This document shows positions 1 to 4,638 of a stretch of 7,505 nucleotides of DNA, in pieces. The notes beneath the pieces were generated by a model. It worked only from the letters and a program-made list of their open reading frames with translations. It searched no databases and had not been told where the DNA came from. The position numbers were made by a program, and so were the translations under genes. The DNA comes from CAZJDV01 sp964544865 (GTDB taxonomy: Bacteria > Chloroflexota > Dehalococcoidia > Lucifugimonadales > CAJWER01): assembly GCA_964544865.1 (NCBI GenBank), contig CAZJDV010000104.1, forward strand, positions 1 to 7,505, read 5' to 3'. Within the stretch, counting starts at the first letter, position 1, and each line of letters begins with the position of its first letter.

Positions 1-60
1 TGTCGTCGCGAAGGCATCAAGCCCGCCAACTTCTACTCGTGGACCAAAGAGTTCAAAGTA
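1..60 (+). pseudogene. IS3-type transposase (orfA) fragment
   Basis: Frame 1 opens at the window edge and reads CRREGIKPANFYSWTKEFK. This matches the helix-turn-helix recognition region of orfA proteins of IS3-family elements, where a Cys-Arg-Arg-Glu-Gly-Ile segment leads into a Tyr/Phe-x-Trp-x-Lys-Glu-Phe segment. These proteins bind the ends of the insertion sequence. Similarity stops after Lys19. The frame stays open to the TAA ending at 261, but the later residues look like translated repeat DNA rather than transposase, and no orfB catalytic (DDE) domain follows. The upstream part lies outside the window. I read it as a broken insertion-sequence remnant whose right part was lost, with a hairpin repeat beginning about 40 bp later. 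The family call rests on only about 20 residues. Confidence 0.6.
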
Positions 61-99
61 GTGTTTCTGGATAGATCTACGGTCTGCCAGCAGACTGCT

Positions 100-206
100 G
101 AACGGGGGGTGTGCAGAGGGGCGTTGCCCCTTTGCCGGATATGTGAGGGTGTCCTTCACATACATTTTCTCCATTTGCTACCGAGAAAATGGGTGGCCGA
201 GAGGGT
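100..206 (+). repeat. Three-hairpin dispersed repeat, copy A
   Basis: This segment can be aligned to 847-966. It holds three successive inverted repeats. Hairpin 1 is GGGGC (118-122) with GCCCC (126-130) around a GTT loop. Hairpin 2 is 141-149 with 153-161, a nine-pair stem with one G:T wobble and a TGT loop. Hairpin 3 is CATTTTCTC (163-171) with GAGAAAATG (183-191), a perfect nine-pair stem with an 11-nt loop. It ends in a conserved tail, GTGGCCGAGAGGGTT (about 193-206). It lies between the transposase remnant and the ribosome binding site of the next gene (AGGAAGG, 232-238). It could be a non-autonomous mobile repeat (REP or MITE class), a structured RNA, or both. Outer boundaries are approximate because only two diverged copies are visible. 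Confidence 0.7.
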
Positions 207-245
207 TCTTCCGCAGGCTGCTAGAAAACATAGGAAGGTGACAAG

Positions 246-815
246 TTGCCGATACGTATAAGGCGAGACGATCCAGCCGATCCGCCACCGGTGGACGAGA
301 TCGACCAACCCGAGATTGTCGTGGATGCGAGGCGTGCGGAAGACAGCCCAGCCAACGTGGCAACGGAGGTTGATGATACGCCTCGGGCTACGGCCCCCCC
401 ATCCCAGACAAGCTGGGCGATGGTGAATTGCCGGTGCACTGTGACGGGACGCTCGTACCAGCTTGCGTTTCGCAGGGAAGCCGGCACTTACGTGCTCGTG
501 TCGATCGACCGTGCCGCGTCGCCGAATGCGTCCAAAGACATGGACGGACTTGAGGGGCCGTTCGACTGGACAGCCTTTGAGTGCCCCGAATGCGCCGCAA
601 GCTGGCCCAGATACCGGAAAAGGGGGCTGTTCGTCATAGTCTGCTCCTGCCACTCGCTATTCTGCGGCAGCGAGGAGGCGAAGGACACTGGGCTGCAACG
701 AAGGAAGGGTCGGTCAGGCGAGGAGTGGTGGTGGCGCTGCCCAGAGTGCAAGATAGACCAGCGCGTCAAGGTAGGGCTCGACTCCGTGAAAGGGCAGGCC
801 CTCAAGGGAAAGTGA
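246..815 (+). CDS. Cysteine-rich zinc-ribbon-like protein
   Basis: The protein has 189 residues and an assigned TTG start, supported by AGGAAGG at 232-238, seven bases upstream. Residues 1-55 are rich in Pro, Asp, Ala and Arg and are probably disordered. The rest carries regularly spaced putative metal ligands: C62-x-C64, C113-P-E-C116, C133-S-C135 followed by H136 and C140, and C165-P-E-C168. These suggest two or more zinc ribbons. The pattern of a CPxC pair, a CxC pair with a nearby Cys and a final Trp-rich segment with CPxC resembles the metal-binding domain found at the C-terminus of TerY-type von Willebrand A proteins. No vWA, kinase or phosphatase partner is visible here, so that link is inference. 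There is no signal peptide or membrane segment, so it should be cytoplasmic. The gene sits between two direct copies of the hairpin repeat. Substrate or partner is unknown. Confidence 0.65.
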   Translation: MPIRIRRDDPADPPPVDEIDQPEIVVDARRAEDSPANVATEVDDTPRATAPPSQTSWAMVNCRCTVTGRSYQLAFRREAGTYVLVSIDRAASPNASKDMDGLEGPFDWTAFECPECAASWPRYRKRGLFVIVCSCHSLFCGSEEAKDTGLQRRKGRSGEEWWWRCPECKIDQRVKVGLDSVKGQALKGK

Positions 816-846
816 CCTGACAGACTGGACCATGCCCAGAAATCCG

Positions 847-966
847 GCCGAAAAGGGTGTCCAGAGGGGCGCCGCCCTTTTGCCGGGAGGTTGAGGGTGT
901 CCCTCAAGTACAACATCTTCCCATTCCTGGCCAGGAAGATGATCGACGGGATGGTCGAAAGGGTTT
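847..966 (+). repeat. Three-hairpin dispersed repeat, copy B
   Basis: This is the second copy of the repeat at about 100-206, in the same orientation, starting about 30 bp after the zinc-ribbon gene stops. Hairpin 1 is AGGGGC (865-870) with GCCCTT (874-879). Hairpin 2 is TTGAGGG (891-897) with CCCTCAA (901-907) around a TGT loop. Hairpin 3 is CATCTTCC (914-921) with GGAAGATG (934-941); inside it lies the perfect 14-nt palindrome TTCCTGGCCAGGAA (924-937). The conserved tail is GATGGTCGAAAGGGTTT (950-966). Compared with copy A, pairs 166:188, 170:184 and 143:159 are replaced by different complementary pairs (917:938, 921:934 and 891:907). The stems are therefore conserved while the sequence drifts. 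Confidence 0.75.
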
Positions 967-1021
967 GTCGTTCGCACTCCCAGCGCCGCCCGGGGTAGGA
1001 AAGGACATCGACATACGCGAG

Positions 1022-1672
1022 ATGCCCGGAATCAGAATCATGACGCGGGCCTCGTCGCGAGCGGGACCAAGAGTCTCGCGCGCGACTATCGCTTTGTCTC
1101 TTCTCAGCGGCCTGTTCGTTGCCGCGGTCCTCGCCGGCATTCTAAACGGCAGGGTATTTCAAATAGACGGTATCACCAGGTTGGTCGGGGTCCTGGCGGC
1201 TTTCATCACGGGAGTGCTGGTGACCTGGTCTATCCGCTCGATCGGGTCGGGCATGCGAGGGGCCCTGATATGGCCGGCGGCGTTGTCCCTGTCGGCGGGC
1301 TCATTGTTGCTGGGCCTCTATATCAGCATCGCCTCCCAGGGGACCGGCTTCATGTCGGAGCTCATGGGCGCGCTGGCGATACATCTCATAATGCTGCTGG
1401 CCGCCGTCGCGGGCGTGCATCTGGGCCGTGTCGGGATACCGATCAGACGGCTCCGCCGTTCACGTATACGCGTCACCGCTGCGAGACGCGTATCGCCGGC
1501 CGGCGACAGCGCCGAGCTTCTCCCGGCCACCTTGCACTCCACCGACCTCTCCTGGCTGAGTGGCCGGCTCGGGAATCTCCTGCACACGCGCAAGACTCCG
1601 GTTGGCGCCGGACGTGGGCATTGGATGCCGCAGCTCCTGCGGAGATTGAGGTCTGTCTCCCGGCGCCGATGA
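1022..1672 (+). CDS. Four-helix integral membrane protein, function unknown
   Basis: The product has 216 residues when started at the ATG at 1022. An ATG at 1040 is a close alternative. The frame is open from 857, but that would place the start inside repeat B and add an uncharacteristic hydrophilic leader, so I reject it. AGGAAAGGA at 998-1006 is the nearest purine-rich site and lies rather far (about 15 bases) from the ATG. Four hydrophobic segments are clear, at about residues 21-41, 51-71, 81-104 and 114-134. They are followed by a strongly basic cytoplasmic-type tail (141-216) rich in Arg. The Arg-rich N-terminus before helix 1 suggests an N-in topology. The fold resembles small four-helix membrane proteins of unknown role, and I do not recognise a specific family. 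It follows the zinc-ribbon gene but is separated from it by repeat B and about 200 bp, so co-transcription is uncertain. Confidence 0.6.
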   Translation: MPGIRIMTRASSRAGPRVSRATIALSLLSGLFVAAVLAGILNGRVFQIDGITRLVGVLAAFITGVLVTWSIRSIGSGMRGALIWPAALSLSAGSLLLGLYISIASQGTGFMSELMGALAIHLIMLLAAVAGVHLGRVGIPIRRLRRSRIRVTAARRVSPAGDSAELLPATLHSTDLSWLSGRLGNLLHTRKTPVGAGRGHWMPQLLRRLRSVSRRR

Positions 1673-1877
1673 GGCGCCATCAAGAGGCCCTACCGGACCC
1701 GACGTAGCCGCCCGTGGGCCGGCCGCCAATGTCATGGGGCTTCGTCATACTCCTCTCCGGTGCTCGTCGCCGGTCGTGAGAGTGGAAAGGTACCTTGCTT
1801 GGACTAAAGGCGGTTTGATATGGGTAATTCCGGTGAATGTATCTTCTCTCTGCACGGCGAACGAGAAGGACACTTGA
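1673..1877. other. Gene-free spacer
   Basis: I see no convincing coding frame, RNA gene or terminator here. The minus-strand open frame that crosses it (1745-2200) runs opposite the PPOX gene, has a low-complexity Ser/Arg composition and resembles no family I know. The right part (about 1800-1870) is visibly more AT-rich than its surroundings and leads into a good ribosome binding site (AGAAGGA, 1864-1870). It may therefore be the surviving promoter region of the gene whose first codons remain at 1878. Confidence 0.4.
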
Positions 1878-1913
1878 ATGCAGTTACTGGAGTACATGGA
1901 GCGGTACGAGTAG
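1878..1913 (+). pseudogene. Start fragment of a Leu/Phe/Val dehydrogenase gene
   Basis: An ATG at 1878, seven bases after AGAAGGA (1864-1870), opens the peptide MQLLEYMERYE before a TAG at 1911-1913. This closely resembles the very conserved N-terminus of the leucine/phenylalanine/valine dehydrogenase family (typically M-E-L-x-x-Y-M-x-x-Y-D/E-Y-E-Q), which oxidatively deaminates branched-chain or aromatic amino acids with NAD. The TAG falls where the family has Tyr. Beyond this point no frame continues the family sequence, so only the leader and about 11 codons survive. The match is short. The start codon, spacing and register all agree, which is why I list it, but chance is not excluded. Confidence 0.35.
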
Positions 1914-2027
1914 GCTGAAGCCCATCCACCGCTAACCATGGATTGAGCCGGATCGGCCCCATCATCTGCTTGAGGCAGCGGCCGCGGGATGCTCCTGGCG
2001 CATTCGCGCCAGAAAAGACTTGCTGAC

Positions 2028-2456
2028 ATGCAAAGCGAAATGGAAGTCAGGCCGGAGGTCGACGCGCTCCTGAAACGTGAGCTGCCCGGGCTGCTGGGCG
2101 TGGTCGGCACCAACTCCCAGAACGGCTTTCCCCATCTGGTCCCCGTGTGGTTTCGCTGGGACGGCGCCCTGGTGCGCATCTGGACCCTGGAGTCACGCAT
2201 CTGGGTCCGAAACCTGGCCCGCGACCGACGCGTCGGCTTCTCGGTGCAGGAAACCGCAGAACCCTACCAGGCCGTCATCATGAAAGGCAGGGCCACTATC
2301 GTCACCGGGAACGACGATGGTGTCTCGGCCGAGATCGAGTCGATAACCCGTCGGTACGTCCCCAAATCAGACGTGGCCGCCTACATTGAGGAATGGAAAG
2401 GACTCCGCACCATCGTAAGCATCAGGCCCGAGAAAATTCTATATCGCAGCGACTAG
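2028..2456 (+). CDS. PPOX-family split-barrel flavin/F420-binding protein
   Basis: The product has 142 residues from the ATG at 2028. The frame is open to an ATG at 1989, which adds 13 residues outside the usual family start. AGAAAAGA at 2011-2018 suits the 2028 start moderately. Family hallmarks are visible in order: the first strands with G-F-P-H-L-V-P-V-W-F and a Trp-Asp-Gly turn (residues 33-46), the N-L-A-R-D-x-R-V segment (62-69), the P-Y-Q-A-V-I-M-K-G-R-A strand (79-89), an R-Y-V-P segment (109-112) and the closing I-R-P-E-K-I-L-Y (132-139). Proteins of this type bind FMN or F420 in a dimeric split beta-barrel and reduce or oxidise small molecules. Length is normal for the family. The cofactor cannot be decided from sequence alone. 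It stands alone between two gene remnants and appears intact, so it is probably functional. Confidence 0.85.
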   Translation: MQSEMEVRPEVDALLKRELPGLLGVVGTNSQNGFPHLVPVWFRWDGALVRIWTLESRIWVRNLARDRRVGFSVQETAEPYQAVIMKGRATIVTGNDDGVSAEIESITRRYVPKSDVAAYIEEWKGLRTIVSIRPEKILYRSD

Positions 2457-2495
2457 GCGCTCGACGTTGACCCTTTCGGCGCATCTGTCATAAGG

Positions 2496-2508
2496 TAGAT
2501 GCCATCTA
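2496..2508. promoter_or_regulatory. Operator-like inverted repeat
   Basis: TAGATG C CATCTA is a perfect six-base inverted repeat around a single central base. It lies nine bases before the GGAGG ribosome binding site (2517-2521) of the broken enolase-type gene. Its position fits an operator for a dimeric regulator, or a small hairpin in the 5' leader. No regulator gene is in the window. Confidence 0.25.
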
Positions 2509-2530
2509 AAGGGACTGGAGGACTTGCCTT

Positions 2531-2966
2531 ATGAAGATCACCGGACTCACGGTTCACATCCTGCAGCCGCGGCCCAACCCGGTCCGCGAGAACCCCGAGC
2601 ACAAGTACTCGATGGACCGCCAGTACGGCGTCGCGGTCGCGTCCACCGACTAAGGGATCGAGGGCATCGTCCAAGCCAGCGGGACGGTCGAAGGGGCCGA
2701 TTCGGTCCGGGGCCTCGCTCGGGGGTGGGCCCAGAACCGCGAGCATATCGAGGGCCAGGACCCCTTCGATCGGCGGTCGCGTCGAGGAGGTCTTGGCGAA
2801 TAGGTTCAAGTGGCCCAATGAGGAGCTCGCGCTGGTCGATTATCTGCTGTGGGATATCGCCGGCAAGGACCCCGCCACTCTGGTCAAACTACACACCCTA
2901 AGGGAAAAGAACAACTGTTGCGGGACCGATGCACCTCCAAATATCGAGCCCCAGGGCCGTGATTAG
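2531..2966 (+). pseudogene. Enolase-superfamily (mandelate racemase-like) pseudogene
   Basis: An ATG with GGAGG nine bases upstream opens a typical N-terminal capping domain of the mandelate racemase/muconate lactonizing group: MKITGLTVHILQPRPNPVRE, then a Y-G-V-A-V-A-S-T-D strand. Codon 41 (2651-2653) is TAA where the family has an acidic residue before Gly-Ile-Glu-Gly-Ile. Reading continues in frame through V-E-G-A-D-S-V-R-G-L and the E-G-Q-D-P-F-D-R motif to about 2773. It then shifts by +1, and from 2781 the new frame reads V-E-E-V-L-A-N-R-F-K-W-P-N-E-E-L and L-V-D-Y-L-L-W-D-I-A-G-K. Similarity fades near 2900 and this frame stops at 2966. The catalytic TIM barrel of these roughly 400-residue enzymes, with its lysines and metal ligands, is absent. 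Intact relatives abstract an alpha-proton from carboxylates such as sugar acids. This copy is inactive by stop, frameshift and truncation. Confidence 0.85.
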
Positions 2967-3008
2967 CAGGATTGCCAAGCCCCTGGAGACAGCGGGGCTA
3001 TATAAGCT

Positions 3009-4046
3009 ATGCCCTATCAACTGATTGCCGACACGCCGGGCCACGCGGCCCTCCGCAGCTACGAAGAATCCCCTCTAAAGAGGGACGAAGTCCGCGTGCG
3101 TAGCCTCTTCAGCTCGGTCAAGCACGGGACCGGGCTGAGGGCGTTCCGTGGCGCCTCGGCCGATACCGCAGACAGATGGGACAAAGACCTCATGCTCCAC
3201 CGCCGCGGCGAGAGAGCCGAGAGTACGGCCCCGATGTTGCTCGGCGAGATGTACGTGGGGACGGCGTCCGAGGTAGGCGAACAGGTCACAAAAGTAAAGG
3301 TCGGCGACCGGGTCTTCGGCGCCGGGTCTGTTCAAGAGAGCCACACGGTCTCAGAAGGCCGGATAAATGTGGCGCCACAGGGGGTGCCCTGGCAGTCTCT
3401 GGTCTACTGGGAGGCGGCGTTGTACGCGATGGGTGGGGTAAGGGACGGACAAGTACGTTTGGGAGACCGAGTGGCTGTATTCGGCCTTGGAGCCATCGGC
3501 CAGATGGTGGTGCAGGCCGCCCAACTCAGCGGCGCCGGCTGGGTGGCGGCGATAGACCCCATTGAACGTCGCCGGAATGCGGCAACGCGCCACTGGGCCG
3601 ATCTGGTCCTCGATCCCACACAGATCGACGTGGGCGTTGAGATCAAGGAGGGCACCGACTCGCTGGGTGTGGACGTGTCGCTGGAGACAAGCGGCTCGTA
3701 TGCGGCACTCTATCAGGCGCTGCGGTCCACCCGTTACCAGGGGACGGTGGCGTCGACCGCGTACTACGTTGGCCCCGGGACAGACCTTGTCATGTCCGGG
3801 GAATGGCACCGGAACCAGTTACGCCTGGTCTCTAGCCGAGCCGGTACCCCACCCCCCAGAGAGCATAGCTGGGACTATGCCCGATTCCGGTCGGAGGCCC
3901 TGGCGCTCCTGGTGGGAGGCCGCCTGCAGGCCGACGACCTGATCGATCCCATCGTGCCGTTCTCTCGCGCCGCAGAGGCGCACCAAGAGATCAACGAGCA
4001 TCCGGAGCGCTCCATAAAGCTGGGTATCGACCACACCAAGGAGTAG
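3009..4046 (+). CDS. Medium-chain NAD(P)-dependent dehydrogenase (zinc-type ADH-like)
   Basis: The product has 345 residues, a normal length for the medium-chain dehydrogenase/reductase superfamily. The N-terminal GroES-like domain includes D-E-V-R-V-R-S-L-F-S-S-V-K-H-G-T (26-41). His-Gly-Thr replaces the Cys-Gly-Thr/Ser of classical zinc enzymes, as in several subfamilies. The K-V-K-V-G-D-R-V-F strand pair is at 95-103. The four-cysteine structural zinc loop is missing. The Rossmann fold begins at V-A-V-F-G-L-G-A-I-G (155-164), and the second strand ends in Asp183, which favours NAD over NADP. Expected chemistry is oxidation of an alcohol, possibly a sugar or polyol hydroxyl; the substrate is unknown. 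No strong Shine-Dalgarno precedes the ATG. It is the first gene of a three-gene operon, and AAGGAG in its last codons serves the next gene, whose start lies 4 bp after its stop. Confidence 0.88.
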   Translation: MPYQLIADTPGHAALRSYEESPLKRDEVRVRSLFSSVKHGTGLRAFRGASADTADRWDKDLMLHRRGERAESTAPMLLGEMYVGTASEVGEQVTKVKVGDRVFGAGSVQESHTVSEGRINVAPQGVPWQSLVYWEAALYAMGGVRDGQVRLGDRVAVFGLGAIGQMVVQAAQLSGAGWVAAIDPIERRRNAATRHWADLVLDPTQIDVGVEIKEGTDSLGVDVSLETSGSYAALYQALRSTRYQGTVASTAYYVGPGTDLVMSGEWHRNQLRLVSSRAGTPPPREHSWDYARFRSEALALLVGGRLQADDLIDPIVPFSRAAEAHQEINEHPERSIKLGIDHTKE

Positions 4047-4050
4047 GCAT

Positions 4051-4638
4051 ATGAATGCATTTCAGCGGGTAGCATGCCACGCGGAGCGCGAGTACCAGGT
4101 ATTGCGGGAGCTGGGTGACCCGGACATCTACGCCCGTACGTCGAAGCACTACATGCTCGCTCCGGGGACCGACGGACCCGACTCGGCCCCGCTGGGTAGG
4201 CTCTTGCCGATCACGCTGCAGGAGGGCGTGCCGGCCCGCGTTCCTATTTTCAAAGGCGATGCTCTAGGCGAAGCACGAAATGATGGCGAGCTGGAAAGCG
4301 TGAAGCTCGGCGTGCGCATTGTTCAGACGAACCCGCAGGATAGCTTTGCGTTTCGCTTCAACAGCCGGACGCTGCCCCTGGAGAACGCGAAGGTCGGCAC
4401 CCGCTACGGCGGAATCGTGGCCTGGGCCGCGGCGAGGACAGGGGTGTTCCAGGGGATCAACACTTACTACTGGTACGAGTTCGACCTTCCCCTTGACCTC
4501 GTCCGCGAGGGCGATAACGATCTGGAGGTGACCATGGGGCGCCACTTCAAGGCCATGACCGCGGACCGGGGCCTGCAGCACGTGGAGGTGAGGGTGGATT
4601 ACGTTGAGCCGGAGGTGCCGGCCGGGGGCCAGATATGA
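4051..4638 (+). CDS. Small beta-rich protein, C-terminal-domain-like of glycosidase-type proteins
   Basis: The protein has 195 residues and starts at an ATG seven bases after AAGGAG (4038-4043). Residues 12-35 (a L-R-E-L-G-D-P-D-I-Y-A-R segment followed by K-H-Y) resemble the last helix and linker of TIM-barrel glycosidase-like proteins. Residues 50-187 look like the beta-sandwich that closes such proteins: a strand with L-G-V-R-I (86-90), F-R-F-N-S-R-T-L (101-108, the usual 'small part of a side chain plus named group' turn), Y-Y-W-Y-E-F-D-L-P-L-D-L-V-R-E-G-D-N-D-L-E-V (139-160) and H-V-E-V-R-V-D-Y-V (177-185). The barrel itself is absent. There is no signal peptide. It is tightly packed between the dehydrogenase and the propeller gene (ATGA overlap), so it is probably expressed and may be an accessory or carbohydrate-binding partner. 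Exact function is unknown, and the domain likeness is from memory of the family pattern. Confidence 0.6.
   Translation: MNAFQRVACHAEREYQVLRELGDPDIYARTSKHYMLAPGTDGPDSAPLGRLLPITLQEGVPARVPIFKGDALGEARNDGELESVKLGVRIVQTNPQDSFAFRFNSRTLPLENAKVGTRYGGIVAWAAARTGVFQGINTYYWYEFDLPLDLVREGDNDLEVTMGRHFKAMTADRGLQHVEVRVDYVEPEVPAGGQI

Noticed and set aside
156..653. 165-codon minus-strand open frame
   Set aside because: It lies opposite the zinc-ribbon gene and repeat A, and its His/Arg/Gly-rich product resembles no family. It is an antisense shadow.
100..966. Integron cassette array with attC sites
   Set aside because: The repeats follow a gene in one orientation and are hairpin-rich, but I see no GTTRRRY-type core pairs or integrase, and each repeat has three short hairpins instead of one long imperfect stem.
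857..1021. N-terminal extension of the membrane protein from a GTG at 857
   Set aside because: It would begin inside the first hairpin region of repeat B and encode a hydrophilic, non-family-like leader before the first membrane segment. The ATG at 1022 or 1040 is more credible.
1745..2200. 151-codon minus-strand open frame covering the gene-free spacer
   Set aside because: Half of it runs antisense to the clearly real PPOX gene, and the product is low-complexity and Ser/Arg-rich without motifs.
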